Below are positions 16,299-25,847 of a stretch of 64,000 nt of DNA, one piece after another. The stretch lies in contig CAYMZZ010000004.1 of the NCBI GenBank assembly GCA_964395095.1, positions 186,001 to 250,000 of the forward strand, in the 5' to 3' direction. The notes beneath the pieces are model-generated. The model worked only from the letters and a program-made list of their open reading frames with translations. It did no database searches and had not been told where the DNA came from. This DNA is from CAYMZZ01 sp964395095. GTDB taxonomy: Bacteria; Bacteroidota; Bacteroidia; Chitinophagales; Chitinophagaceae. The number at the start of each line of letters is the position of its first letter. Positions within the stretch are counted from its first letter, which is position 1. Both the position numbers and the translations under genes were made by a program.

Positions 16299-18464
16299 AT
16301 GTCAGTAATCCAGCAGATCCAGGAGAAATATGCCAAAGTGATGGCCGTTATTATAGCCCTGGCCCTGGTCATATTTGTGGTAATGCTTGCTTTTGAAAAT
16401 GGAGGCAGCCTCTTTAATAGTTCCGGTCCCGAGCCCGTGGGCAAGGTAAATGGCGAAGAGATTGAATATGCCGCCTTTGCCCGTGCCGTGGACGCGCAGG
16501 AAAATAACCTGAAGGAAATGTACCAGGCCACTGCCACCAATCCTGCCATGACCCAAATGGCCGTAAGCCAGGCCTGGCAGCAGATGGTATCATTGATGCT
16601 GGTAAAATCCGAAGTAGAAAAAGTAGGCCTGCAGGTGTCGCGCGCTGAATTGGGTGAATATCTCTATGGTGTGAATCCTCCCCAGCAATTTGCGCAGTAT
16701 TTCACCGATCCCAATACCGGTCTTTACAACGCGCAGTTGGCCAAGGAGAATATGGAGATGATGCTGCGTTCGACCGACCCGGCTGTGCAGGCACAGGCTA
16801 CCGCCTTTATGGAAGGTACCGAGCAGGAAAGGCTTTATCAGAAATATATTTCGCTGCTGGTAAACAGTTATAATGTGCCCCGCTGGCTGGTGGAAAAACA
16901 AAATGCCGACAATGCGCAACTGGCTTCCATTTCCGTAGTAAAGGAATTTTATTCCAATGTTCCGGTGGATAGCGTGCCCGCCATTACCGATAAAGAAATT
17001 GCGGACTATGTAGCGAAGCATAAGGACCAGTTCAAACAGGAAGCGAGCCGCAGCATCAGCTATATCGCTTTCAGCGCGCAGGCTACGGCGGAAGATACGG
17101 CCGCCACACTCAGGGCTGTTGCCGACATCAAACCCGAATTTGATACAACCAACGATGCCGCCACCGTAGTGAACCGCTATGGTAGCGCCATTCCTTATAC
17201 AGAAGCTTATTTGCCCAAGAGCCAGTTGCAATCTGCCAACATGGCGATGGATGTTGCTTTTAAGGACAGCATTCTGCTGTTGCAGAAAAATGAAGTGTAT
17301 GGCCCCTATCTCGATGGCGATGCTTATGTGCTGGCCAAGATGCTTGATTCAAGAATTTTGCCAGACTCTGTAAAATGTCGCCACGTGTTGGTGAGTACGA
17401 ATGCGCAGGAAGGTGGTTATGACGACAGCACGGCCAGGCGTAAGATCGACAGCATTGAGGCAGCCATTCGTGGTGGCGCTTCCTGGGCATCGATGGTGGA
17501 GCAGTACAATCCGCAAACGGATGGCAGCCGTGCGCAAAATGGCGAAATGACTTTTTCTTCGATGCAGATTCAAAGCGAAACCTTTGCGCCTGAGTTTGCC
17601 AAGTTCATATTGTTTGATGGTAAGCCCGGCGATCGCAAGAAAGTGAAGACGCAGTTTGGCTGGCACTATATCGAGGTCATGAGCCACATGAAGCCCGAGC
17701 CGCATTTCCAAATTGCCTATATGGCGAAGAAGATTGAGCCCAGCCGTGAAACCGATGCTGAAGCCAGCAACAGGGCTAACCAGTTTGCCGCTGCGGCCAA
17801 GGACCTGAAATCATTTGATGCCGAAGCCGAAAAGCTGAAAGCGGAAGGATACAATAAGCTTAGCGCCACCCTGCCCCGTAATGGTGCGCAGATTGTGGGT
17901 GTTGGTTTTTCAAGACCTTTTGTACGCAATGTATATGACGCCGACAAAGGCGATGTGCTGGAACCCTTGCTGGTAGGCGAAAATTATGTAGTAGCGGTGG
18001 TAACCGAAGTGCTGGAAGAAGGCACCATGTCGCCGGCTGCAGCCCGTCCGCGTGTGGAACCCCTGCTGGTAAATCACAAAAAAGCGGAGATCATTACCCG
18101 CAAAATTGGCAATATCACCACCCTCGAAGCAGCCGCTACGGCGCTTGGTGGCCGCAATATCGAGAACTACGACAGCCTGCGCCTGACAGGCACGCGTCCC
18201 GCAGGTCTTACCCGCGAAGCTCGCGTAATTGGCGCCGCTTTCAACCCCGCCTATACCGGTAAGGTAGTTCCCCAGGCCATTGAAGGTGCCGAGGGTGTGT
18301 ATGTAGTAAGGGTAAACAGCCTGGCCACCACTCCGGTAACTGATGCCAACGTGGCTGAAACCCGCCAAACGCAAATTCAATTTGGCCGCAACGCTTATGG
18401 CAATCCCGACCAGGCTTTGCGCAAAGCGGCTAAAATCAAAGACAATACTTCCCGGTATTATTAA
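16299..18464 (+). CDS. PpiD/SurA-like peptidylprolyl isomerase, inner-membrane anchored
   Basis: Periplasmic foldase for exported and outer-membrane proteins. One N-terminal transmembrane anchor (VMAVIIALALVIFVVMLAF, about residues 14-32) is followed by a SurA-N-like chaperone region and a parvulin (PPIC) domain centred on SVKCRHVLV and FGWHYIEVM, then a second, degenerate rotamase-like C-terminal region. The 721-residue length and architecture match Bacteroidota PpiD-like proteins. It stands alone and ends at a strong terminator. Confidence 0.9.
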   Translation: MSVIQQIQEKYAKVMAVIIALALVIFVVMLAFENGGSLFNSSGPEPVGKVNGEEIEYAAFARAVDAQENNLKEMYQATATNPAMTQMAVSQAWQQMVSLMLVKSEVEKVGLQVSRAELGEYLYGVNPPQQFAQYFTDPNTGLYNAQLAKENMEMMLRSTDPAVQAQATAFMEGTEQERLYQKYISLLVNSYNVPRWLVEKQNADNAQLASISVVKEFYSNVPVDSVPAITDKEIADYVAKHKDQFKQEASRSISYIAFSAQATAEDTAATLRAVADIKPEFDTTNDAATVVNRYGSAIPYTEAYLPKSQLQSANMAMDVAFKDSILLLQKNEVYGPYLDGDAYVLAKMLDSRILPDSVKCRHVLVSTNAQEGGYDDSTARRKIDSIEAAIRGGASWASMVEQYNPQTDGSRAQNGEMTFSSMQIQSETFAPEFAKFILFDGKPGDRKKVKTQFGWHYIEVMSHMKPEPHFQIAYMAKKIEPSRETDAEASNRANQFAAAAKDLKSFDAEAEKLKAEGYNKLSATLPRNGAQIVGVGFSRPFVRNVYDADKGDVLEPLLVGENYVVAVVTEVLEEGTMSPAAARPRVEPLLVNHKKAEIITRKIGNITTLEAAATALGGRNIENYDSLRLTGTRPAGLTREARVIGAAFNPAYTGKVVPQAIEGAEGVYVVRVNSLATTPVTDANVAETRQTQIQFGRNAYGNPDQALRKAAKIKDNTSRYY

Positions 18465-18515
18465 CCGGTGAGCATGAAGGCGAAAGCCTTACAACCATAA
18501 CCCACTGCTTCTATA

Positions 18516-18550
18516 TCCGGGTCTCGCTGCACAGAGACCCGGATTTTTTT
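18516..18550 (+). terminator. Rho-independent terminator of the PpiD-like gene
   Basis: Perfect 10-bp stem TCCGGGTCTC/GAGACCCGGA, 8-nt loop, then seven T residues. It is 52 nt after the stop codon. Confidence 0.9.
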
Positions 18551-18576
18551 ATGCAACAATGGCCCCCGGGGCTTGT

Positions 18577-18584
18577 TATCTTTG
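18577..18584 (+). promoter_or_regulatory. -7 element of the DUF2480 gene
   Basis: TATCTTTG is an exact TAnnTTTG match 18 nt before the ATG. No clear -33 element is seen at the usual distance. Confidence 0.45.
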
Positions 18585-18602
18585 CAGGGAGAACCAAGTA
18601 CC

Positions 18603-19109
18603 ATGAGCGATACACTGATCAATAAAGTGGCAGAGAGCGGGTTGATTACCCTGGATCCGGTGGATTTTCTGCTGCGCGAATCCGTGCAGGTTATCGACCT
18701 GAAAGATTTCCTGTTTATGGGTATGATCCTGAAAGAAAAGGATTTCAGGGAAATGCTCAAGACTACCGACTGGGAAGTTTATCGCGATAAGATCGTAACC
18801 CTCACCTGCTCGGCCGACGCCATCATTCCTGTATGGGCTTATATGTTGCTGGCTACCTACCTGCAACCCATGGCCCGGGTATTGCTGATGGGCGATGAGT
18901 CCTCCGCAAAAAAACAGATGCTGCAACGCGCCATCCATAACTGGGATGTGGAACCCTACAGGGATAAACGAATTGTAATAAAAGGCTGTGGCGACGATGA
19001 AGTGGAAGCCTTTGTGTATATGGAAATGACCCATAAACTCCTGCCGGTAGCCAAATCCATTATGTATGGCGAGCCGTGTAGTACGGTGCCAGTGTTTAAG
19101 AGAAAGTAG
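18603..19109 (+). CDS. DUF2480 family protein
   Basis: A 168-residue cytosolic protein of DUF2480, found mainly in Bacteroidota and without known function. Visible blocks are LDPVDFLLRESVQVIDLKDF, DWEVYRDKIVTLTCSAD and VVIKGCGDDEVEAF-like sequence (IVIKGCGDDEVEAF), with two Cys suggestive of a metal or thiol site. The ATG at 18603 gives the usual N-terminus; an upstream in-frame start at 18573 would overlap the promoter. The stop TAG begins a heptamer repeat array. Confidence 0.85.
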   Translation: MSDTLINKVAESGLITLDPVDFLLRESVQVIDLKDFLFMGMILKEKDFREMLKTTDWEVYRDKIVTLTCSADAIIPVWAYMLLATYLQPMARVLLMGDESSAKKQMLQRAIHNWDVEPYRDKRIVIKGCGDDEVEAFVYMEMTHKLLPVAKSIMYGEPCSTVPVFKRK

Positions 19110-19246
19110 TAAGTAGGGAGTAGAAAGTAGGGAGTAGAAAGTAGGAGGCCAAGGGTGATTTTATTTGGACTTTCCGAAGCATTCATGTTATCCACCTGTT
19201 TACCCAATCTCCATTCCTACTTACTACTCCCTACTTTCTACTTACT
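19101..19246. repeat. Inverted heptamer repeat pair (GTAGRRA family)
   Basis: The left arm (19101-19148) runs gtagtaa, gtaggga, gtagaaa, gtaggga, gtagaaa, gtaggag. The right arm (19215-19246) is the same family on the other strand. They share a perfect 19-bp complement (19119-19137 with 19224-19242) around an 86-nt centre. Each arm touches the stop codon of its convergent gene (DUF2480 and CorA), so both transcripts would end in a large hairpin. Confidence 0.85.
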
Positions 19247-20350
19247 TCAGAACCATCCTCTCTTTCTAAACAAAAACACCATCCACAACGGAATAATCAG
19301 CATAATTCCCACGGCTACCCAAAAGCCATATTGATTGTGGAGATAGGGGATGGAATCGAAATTCATTCCAAAAATGCCGCCTATCACGGTGGCCGGGGCC
19401 AGCAGGCAGGTTACGATGGCCATTACTTTCATCACTTCATTCATCTTCAGGTTCACATTGTTGATATAAAGATCCTGAAGGCTCGTCATCATATCGCGGT
19501 AGTTATCGGTAAGGTCGATGGCCTGCACAATATGATCGTAGATATCTTTATAGTACTTCGTATTCCGGTCGTCGAGCAGTTCGCTATCGCTGCGGAGTAT
19601 GCCGCTGATCAGATCGCGGACGGGAACGGTATTTCTTTTCAGCACGATGATCTCTTTGCGCAACTGGTTGATGCGTGCCAGCGATCGCTTGTTGCTGTTG
19701 CGGATAACTTCCTCTTCGAGGAGCTCAATTCTGTCGCCCAGCTTTTCCATCACTAAAAAATAGTTGTCCACTATCATATCGAGCATGGTATAACAGAGAT
19801 AGTCGGCATTGCGTTGGCGCAGTTTGCTCGAAGCCATTTTTAGCCGGTCGCGCAGCGGATTAAATACATCGCGGCTCGCATCTTCCTGGAAGGTGATCAC
19901 AAAATTACGGCCCAGCACAATGCTGATCTGTTCCTGCTCCACGCTTTGTTTGGTTTCGTTGTAGTAAAGCATATTGAGCAAACAGAAAAGCACGCCCTCC
20001 ACTTCATCCATCTTGGGTCGCTGGTTGATGCTCAGTATGTCTTCAATCAGCAGGGGGTGTATCTCAAAATGTGTGCACACTTTCTCCACTTCGGCCTTGC
20101 GCAGCCCATCGATATTGATCCAACTGGTGCCTTCTTTTTGTTTGTAGGGAAACGACTCTTCTACGCTTGAGAGTCGCTTATCCTCGAGCCTGTCGCCATC
20201 AAAATTGAACGCGAATACCAGCACCTCCCGCGCTTCTTCGCGCTGGGGAATAATGGTGGGGTTTACGGAAAGTATCTCCCGGGTGCGATGTGTGCCAAAG
20301 AGGTTGGGCAGATACAGGTAGCGAAGGTATTTTTCGGGTTGAATACGCAT
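19247..20350 (-). CDS. corA: CorA family magnesium/cobalt transporter
   Basis: Inner-membrane divalent cation channel, a homopentamer taking up Mg2+ or Co2+. The 367-residue protein has a large N-terminal cytosolic domain with a long helical coiled region (LGDRIELLEEEVIRNSN) and two C-terminal transmembrane helices. The signature GMN motif is present in GGIFGMNFDSIP, at the end of the first helix. Length is close to the family norm. The stop codon is followed at once by the right arm of the heptamer repeat. Confidence 0.95.
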   Translation of the reverse strand: MRIQPEKYLRYLYLPNLFGTHRTREILSVNPTIIPQREEAREVLVFAFNFDGDRLEDKRLSSVEESFPYKQKEGTSWINIDGLRKAEVEKVCTHFEIHPLLIEDILSINQRPKMDEVEGVLFCLLNMLYYNETKQSVEQEQISIVLGRNFVITFQEDASRDVFNPLRDRLKMASSKLRQRNADYLCYTMLDMIVDNYFLVMEKLGDRIELLEEEVIRNSNKRSLARINQLRKEIIVLKRNTVPVRDLISGILRSDSELLDDRNTKYYKDIYDHIVQAIDLTDNYRDMMTSLQDLYINNVNLKMNEVMKVMAIVTCLLAPATVIGGIFGMNFDSIPYLHNQYGFWVAVGIMLIIPLWMVFLFRKRGWF

Positions 20351-20427
20351 GCGCAGGGTTTGGGTTTTGAAAGCTGTTTGAAATCCGCAATCAATTTACC
20401 GAGAATTGATCAAATACAACGATTGCC

Positions 20428-22245
20428 CTATGGATGATCGTACAAATCGCCCTGTGAGGAAAGTATCTCGCGATACTTGCTGAAAACTTTCGATTTGGAG
20501 AGAAAACCCACAAAGCGCTTTTCCGGATCCAGCACGGGCAGGTACCAGCTCTGGCTGATGTCGAAGCTCGTCATTACCGAATGCATGTCCTGGTCGTGCT
20601 GCAATACGGCTGCGGGCTTCTTCACCATGGTCCGCAGGGGAACCTTGTCGAAGAGTTCGGGTTGAAAAAGCATTTGCTTGATATCGTTGAGCTCAATGAT
20701 GCCCACAAATTTTCCCTTGTTGTCGGTTACGGCAAATATGTTTTTCTCGCTCTTTTTGATGATCTCTACCAGGTCGCGGAGCTTTTTGTCGACAGGAATG
20801 GTCTCATAGCGATCCTGCATCAGCTCTTCAAGCTGCATGGCTGTGAGTATGTTCTTTTCCTTTTGATGGGTAAATATTTCACCGCCCATAGCGAGTCGCT
20901 TGGTTTCCATGCTATAGGGCTCATAACTCTTCACAATAAAAAAGGAAATGGAAGAAGTGAGCATGAGCGGAATAAAGAGTTCGTAACCATTGGTTATTTC
21001 GGCAATCAGGAAGATGGCGGAAAGCGGGCAGTACATAACACCGCTGAGAACCCCCGCCATGCCTACCAGGCTAAAGTTGCCTTCATTGATCTTGATCCAA
21101 CCCGTGTTATTAAGCAGTTTCGAAAACCAATAGCCAAGGTAGGAGCCCGTAAACAGGGAAGGCGCGAAATTGCCGCCATTACCTCCGCTGCCGATGGTGA
21201 TGGCGGCGGCAATGGGTTTGAGTAAAACAATCAATCCCGCAAAGATGACCAGCGCCCATTGCTCTTCGAAAAAGGAAAACAGCTTGCTGCGGTCGTTGAT
21301 GATCCCTTCGTTGTTGCCATTCGCCACCATTTTAATGCTGTCGTACCCTTCGCCAAATAGCGGGCTAAACACAAAGTAGAGGGCCATCAGCATAAAGCCG
21401 CCGGCAATGGCTTTGGTAAATCCATGGGCCTTCCAGTGATGAAGTCGTCCCTCTACCCGCTTGAAGATGCGGGCATAATAAAGTGACACAAATCCTGCGA
21501 GCACACCCAGCAGTATATAGAAAGGCACATTATAGTAATCGAAGTTTTCTTTCAATACAAAATTGAAGAGGGTGGACTCATTCAGAATGATTTTGGAGCA
21601 GAGGGCACCCACTACGGAGGAAATAATCAGGGGTATAAAATAGCTCACCACCACCGCTTCGGTCAGCAGCACTTCAATGGCGAAGATGACACCTGCTATG
21701 GGCGCGTTGAACACTGCGGCAATACCAGCAGCGGCTCCACAACCAATGAGCAGCGATCGCTCCCGATAATTGAGCTCACTGATGCGGGCCGTATTGCTGC
21801 CAATGGCGGAGCCAGTGGCCACAATCGGGGCTTCCAGTCCGGCAGAGCCACCGAGGCCTACAGTAAGCGAGCTGGTGATCACATGCTGGTAGGTATGGCG
21901 AAGGGGAATAAAGGAAGCACGCCGCGCGATGGATTTGAGCACCATCGCGATACCCTTTTCAATATAATTCCCAAAAAATTTGCGGACGATGATGGCGGTA
22001 GCCAACAAACCCAGCAGGGGAAACGCGAGATAGGCGAAACGGCTAACCGGCATTTCGGTGATGGTGACCTGCAGGTAATGCACCAGGCTTTTCAGCAAAA
22101 CGGCCACCAGACCACTCACCAGTCCCGCAAGGGTAGCGATAAGCATGATATACTGCACCCGCGTGATCTTGGTACGCAAAAACAGTATAATATATTGATA
22201 AACCTGTTTTACCGGGCGCATGCTGTGCGGCAGAGTTTTACGCAT
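20428..22245 (-). CDS. ClC-family anion channel/transporter with two CBS domains
   Basis: A 605-residue ClC protein with about 10-12 membrane helices and a C-terminal CBS pair (GIIELNDIKQ and VGFLSKSKVF). The gating glutamate is present (GSAGLEAP, Glu138) and the GxFxP-like block NGGNFAPSLFTG is intact. Two features differ from the E. coli H+/Cl- antiporter: the proton glutamate (E. coli E203) aligns with Val192 in FNAPIAGVIFAIEV, and the GSGIP filter motif is not found in the expected region (FFGNYIEKGIAMVLKSI). It may act as a channel or have other ion selectivity; that is inference. Confidence 0.9.
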   Translation of the reverse strand: MRKTLPHSMRPVKQVYQYIILFLRTKITRVQYIMLIATLAGLVSGLVAVLLKSLVHYLQVTITEMPVSRFAYLAFPLLGLLATAIIVRKFFGNYIEKGIAMVLKSIARRASFIPLRHTYQHVITSSLTVGLGGSAGLEAPIVATGSAIGSNTARISELNYRERSLLIGCGAAAGIAAVFNAPIAGVIFAIEVLLTEAVVVSYFIPLIISSVVGALCSKIILNESTLFNFVLKENFDYYNVPFYILLGVLAGFVSLYYARIFKRVEGRLHHWKAHGFTKAIAGGFMLMALYFVFSPLFGEGYDSIKMVANGNNEGIINDRSKLFSFFEEQWALVIFAGLIVLLKPIAAAITIGSGGNGGNFAPSLFTGSYLGYWFSKLLNNTGWIKINEGNFSLVGMAGVLSGVMYCPLSAIFLIAEITNGYELFIPLMLTSSISFFIVKSYEPYSMETKRLAMGGEIFTHQKEKNILTAMQLEELMQDRYETIPVDKKLRDLVEIIKKSEKNIFAVTDNKGKFVGIIELNDIKQMLFQPELFDKVPLRTMVKKPAAVLQHDQDMHSVMTSFDISQSWYLPVLDPEKRFVGFLSKSKVFSKYREILSSQGDLYDHP

Positions 22246-22343
22246 TAAATACCATTCTGATCAGAGGTTGCGGAAGAATGGTATTGTCAATTTGATGACT
22301 GTGCATTAGATTCACGCGCAAACTTATAAAAATTAGAACCAAG

Positions 22344-23825
22344 ATGCCCCATCACAGCCTCTTAATTCCCAATACGGATATCGCACCCGAAAATCTGCTT
22401 CCTATCGCTTTTGCCACATTTCAGGAACTGCAATGGAAGGTAAAGGTCGCTGGCGACCCCATAATGATTGGCTACACACCCCGCAGTTGGAAAAGATGGG
22501 AGCATGAGATAAAAGTGGAATTAAAGGGCGGGCAAGTGGAAGTAACCAGCACATCGATCAATGGTGGCGCATTTGATATCTATAAAATCAATAAAAAACA
22601 TACGGAAGAATTTCAAAATGCATTTGTGCGGCAGGCAGCCCTGGCCGATGAGGAGAAGCTGGCAGTATGGCGGGAAGCCATGCAACGCACCCATGAAGAA
22701 ACGGTGGCCGAGCAAAACGCTATGAAGAATGTGCTGAATCCCCATAACGCGAAACCTATTATAGCCATAGCCATTTTGGCCATCAACGCCTTGCTCTTTA
22801 TCGCCATGGTAGCATCCGGTGTTCCCCTCATGGATCCCGGAGCTGAGCCTATTTTCAACTGGGGTGGCAATTATGGACCCGCTACCGTTGCTGGTGAACC
22901 CTGGCGCCTGCTCACCAGTATTTTCATCCACATCGGCGTTATCCATATCTTATTCAACAGCTATGCCCTGTATATCGTATCTGTGACCCTCGAACCCATG
23001 TTGGGGAAGTTGCGCTTTATTGCCGCTTATTTGTGTACGGGTGTGCTGGCCAGCATGGCCAGTGTGTGGTGGCATGCCGAAGAGCCCCTCGTAAGCGCCG
23101 GTGCATCGGGCGCGATCTTTGGTTTATTTGGGGTGATTTTGGCCTTACTTAGTACCAGGCTGATTCCCAAAGAAGCAAGGACCAGCCTGTTTCAGGGCAT
23201 TGGCGTTTTTGTGCTTTACAACCTGCTTTATGGACTAAAGAGTAAGGGCGTGGATAATGCCGCGCATATTGGTGGCCTGCTCGCGGGTCTTGCTATTGGC
23301 TATCTCTTCTATTTTCAACTGAAAAAGGAAACCCAGGAAGAAGTGCCGGAGGATGGGCAAAGAAAAACTTCGCCGGCAATCGCGGTAGGAATATTGTTGT
23401 TAACAGCATCACTTATTTGGGCATCCTCCAATACCAGCATCCTGAGTGGTAAAATGATTCAAACCGACGAGTACAATAAAAGAGTGGAACATTTTTCAAC
23501 GCTTGAAGCGCTGGCCCTGGAAGCGTATCAAAACACGAACCAGTTGGGCGATAGCGAATATCTTGAAGCCATGGAAGCAACCGTGCTGAACAACTGGTTG
23601 GAATGTGTGAATCTGATGCAGGAAGCTTCTGGCCTGCGTCTCAACAGCAAACAAAAGCAGCTTACCGGCTTATTGCAGAAATATGCTTCGGAACGGGTGG
23701 AAGAAGCCCGTATCATGATTAAGATACTGAGGGAAGCAAGTGAGGAGCACAGCGAAGAATTGGATGCCAAAAGACAGCAGATCAACCAATCGATTGAAGA
23801 AATTGAAAACGCAGTGAAGGGATAA
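22344..23825 (+). CDS. Rhomboid family intramembrane serine protease
   Basis: Cleaves transmembrane segments inside the membrane. The catalytic dyad is visible as Ser in GASGAIFG and His in AAHIGGLLAG, with the oxyanion-side HILFNSYALYIV block. An N-terminal cytosolic domain of about 140 residues (possibly PH-like) precedes six or seven helices, and a helical Glu/Gln-rich domain of about 120 residues follows the last one. At 493 residues it is longer than the minimal rhomboid. Substrate unknown. It is convergent with kdsB, 11 bp apart. Confidence 0.92.
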   Translation: MPHHSLLIPNTDIAPENLLPIAFATFQELQWKVKVAGDPIMIGYTPRSWKRWEHEIKVELKGGQVEVTSTSINGGAFDIYKINKKHTEEFQNAFVRQAALADEEKLAVWREAMQRTHEETVAEQNAMKNVLNPHNAKPIIAIAILAINALLFIAMVASGVPLMDPGAEPIFNWGGNYGPATVAGEPWRLLTSIFIHIGVIHILFNSYALYIVSVTLEPMLGKLRFIAAYLCTGVLASMASVWWHAEEPLVSAGASGAIFGLFGVILALLSTRLIPKEARTSLFQGIGVFVLYNLLYGLKSKGVDNAAHIGGLLAGLAIGYLFYFQLKKETQEEVPEDGQRKTSPAIAVGILLLTASLIWASSNTSILSGKMIQTDEYNKRVEHFSTLEALALEAYQNTNQLGDSEYLEAMEATVLNNWLECVNLMQEASGLRLNSKQKQLTGLLQKYASERVEEARIMIKILREASEEHSEELDAKRQQINQSIEEIENAVKG

Positions 23826-23836
23826 TAGAACGAATT

Positions 23837-24556
23837 TTACAACAACTTCTTCGCTTTTTCCAGGTCTTCGGGTGTATCGATGGCCACCGATTCAAAATCT
23901 ACTTGCGCCATACGGATGGGAATGCCGTGATAGAGATAGCGCAACTGTTCCAGCTTCTCCCATTTTTCATGAGGGGCTGGCGGCCATTGGGTAAACTGTA
24001 GTAGGGTTTCTTTGCGAAAGCCATACACGCCAATATGCAGGAAATATTCAGGATGGGCCTCTTCGCTGGCCGCAAAGGGAATGGGGCTACGGCTGAAATA
24101 CATGGCATCGTTGTGCTGGTTCACCACCACTTTCACGCAACTGCTTTTGTGCAGTTCCTCCTTATCGCGGATGGGCCGCATCAGCGAGCCAACCTTCACG
24201 GCAGGGTCTTCAAATAAAGCCACCAGTTTTTCCAAAGGTTCTTTGCGGATAAAGGGTTCATCGCCCTGCACATTGATGACCACATCCACCTCCATATCGG
24301 CGATGGCTTCGGCAATACGATCGCTACCGCTCTCATGGTTGGCACGGCTCATGATGGCCTGCCCGCCATTTTGCTGAATTTCGCTGAGGATAATACGACT
24401 GTCGGTTACCACATACACTTCATCGAACAAGCCGGTAGCTTTTACGGCATCATAGGTATGGCGAATAACCGATTTGTCGCCCAGCAACTGCATTAGCTTG
24501 GCGGGAAATCGGGTGGCGGCATAGCGTGCGGGTATAACGGCAATGATTTTCGACAT
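23837..24556 (-). CDS. kdsB: 3-deoxy-manno-octulosonate cytidylyltransferase (CMP-Kdo synthetase)
   Basis: Activates Kdo with CTP to CMP-Kdo for lipid A core assembly. The N-terminus MSKIIAVIPARYAATRFPAK with its nucleotide-binding PARYxxxRxPxK motif, and VINVQGDEPFI, identify the family. The ATG at 24556 is chosen because the longer frame (to 24592) adds 12 residues before the conserved start. The 239-residue length is typical. It complements kdsD at 5778-6743. Confidence 0.95.
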   Translation of the reverse strand: MSKIIAVIPARYAATRFPAKLMQLLGDKSVIRHTYDAVKATGLFDEVYVVTDSRIILSEIQQNGGQAIMSRANHESGSDRIAEAIADMEVDVVINVQGDEPFIRKEPLEKLVALFEDPAVKVGSLMRPIRDKEELHKSSCVKVVVNQHNDAMYFSRSPIPFAASEEAHPEYFLHIGVYGFRKETLLQFTQWPPAPHEKWEKLEQLRYLYHGIPIRMAQVDFESVAIDTPEDLEKAKKLL

Positions 24557-24650
24557 CAGCAAATTATTCAAATTGGAAACCGGCTCCATCAAAAAGCGAG
24601 AGCGGATAAATTTTCAGCGAATTTCGGACAGGCCGGGCAGATAGCCAGCA

Positions 24651-25472
24651 CTATTCGAGCGGCTGAAAGGGTTTTTTCAATAAAGCCACAAAGTCTTCAT
24701 CTTTTTCAGCCGGATAATAGCGATCGATCCCGTAGCGGATTGCCGAAGGATCGAGCTTGCGGAAAGTACCAAAGAGCCGGTCCCAGATGGAAAAGACCGC
24801 TCCATAATTGCTATCGGTATAGGGCTGTTGCCAGTGGTGGTGCACTTTGTGCATGTTGGGCGAAATCAGGATATAACTGATCCCCCGGTCCAGCTTCCGG
24901 GGCAGGCTGATATTGGCATGTGTGAATGCAGTGGCAAATACCACCAGGGTCTGATAGATCATGACGCCGTACATGGGCGCGCCGGAAACAAAGATTAACA
25001 TCAAAAAGAAAATACCACGCAGCAGGCTGTCGCCGGGGTGATGGCGCAAACCCGTGGTTACATCCACCTTGGTATCGCTATGGTGTATGAGATGAAAACG
25101 CCAGAGCAGACGGCTCTTGTGCATTACATAGTGCACCCACCAACTGCTGAAATCGAGCGCGAGCACCGAAATCAGAATGGTTAGGCCAATGCCGGCCCCC
25201 GTCCAGTAAACCAGGCCAAATTGCTGTGTACGACACCAGTCGGACAGCAACACAATGAGCACCGCCAGCAGGGTATGAATAATGAGGTGAATGACGGTAA
25301 AACCAAAATTGACCAGCGCGTGGTTGAGCTTGCGCGATTTATAGCGTAGCCGGAAAAGGGGAATGGCACCTTCCAGTATCCAGAAAAATAAAAGCCCGCC
25401 CACCAGGATTGCCATACGCTCCAGCGGCCGCGACTCCAGTGAATTGAAATAGGATATAATGCGTTCCCACAT
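24651..25472 (-). CDS. Sterol desaturase/fatty acid hydroxylase family protein
   Basis: Membrane di-iron oxygenase of the fatty acid hydroxylase superfamily. The histidine clusters are HYVMHKS, RFHLIHHSD and MHKVHHHW, spaced as the family requires, among four or five hydrophobic segments. The reaction is likely hydroxylation or desaturation of a lipid chain. The 273-residue length is typical. It is followed 19 bp downstream by the DUF2007 gene upstream on the same strand, so DUF2007 probably precedes it in one transcript. Confidence 0.9.
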   Translation of the reverse strand: MWERIISYFNSLESRPLERMAILVGGLLFFWILEGAIPLFRLRYKSRKLNHALVNFGFTVIHLIIHTLLAVLIVLLSDWCRTQQFGLVYWTGAGIGLTILISVLALDFSSWWVHYVMHKSRLLWRFHLIHHSDTKVDVTTGLRHHPGDSLLRGIFFLMLIFVSGAPMYGVMIYQTLVVFATAFTHANISLPRKLDRGISYILISPNMHKVHHHWQQPYTDSNYGAVFSIWDRLFGTFRKLDPSAIRYGIDRYYPAEKDEDFVALLKKPFQPLE

Positions 25473-25491
25473 AAAGAATCAGTACCCCAAT

Positions 25492-25716
25492 TTACTGATT
25501 TTCTCCTTTTTTATTTTCCAAAGTTTCGATAGCGCGTTCAAACTGGCTTTCGGCCACCATCAGCTTGATGCCACCGATGGCATTGGAAAGTAAAGGGTCG
25601 ATGGTAACCGTGTATTCGTCCTGCAGAAAACAATTGATATCGTGTTCCTGCAGTCGCCCGAGGGCGATATGGGCGTCGATGTAGCTGTCGTAGCGGGCGA
25701 GGAGGAGGAACTGCAT
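25492..25716 (-). CDS. DUF2007 domain protein
   Basis: A 74-residue protein of the DUF2007 (putative signal-transducing) family. The pattern LLARYDSYIDAHIALGRLQEHDINCFLQDE followed by NAIGGIKLMVAESQFERA is characteristic of its ferredoxin-like domain. Function is unknown. The start codon lies two bases from the left arm of a heptamer repeat, so translation starts right after the hairpin region. Confidence 0.85.
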   Translation of the reverse strand: MQFLLLARYDSYIDAHIALGRLQEHDINCFLQDEYTVTIDPLLSNAIGGIKLMVAESQFERAIETLENKKGENQ

Positions 25717-25718
25717 GA

Positions 25719-25840
25719 GAAGTTATAAGTTATAAGTTTTAGGTTTTAAGTTACGAGGTCAATGGATTTGTTTACTGTATAATAAAATCAAGATCCCCGG
25801 CATCTACTTCCAACTTACAACTTACAACTTAAAACTTAAT
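25719..25840. repeat. Inverted heptamer repeat pair (AAGTTNT family)
   Basis: The left arm (25719-25754) reads aagttat, aagttat, aagtttt, aggtttt, aagttac. The right arm (25808-25840) on the other strand reads aagtttt, aagttgt, aagttgt, aagttgg. Both keep an exact 7-nt step. They lie between dnaN and the DUF2007 gene, which point the same way, so the element follows one stop codon and precedes the next start. Confidence 0.8.
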
Positions 25841-25847
25841 ACCCCCC

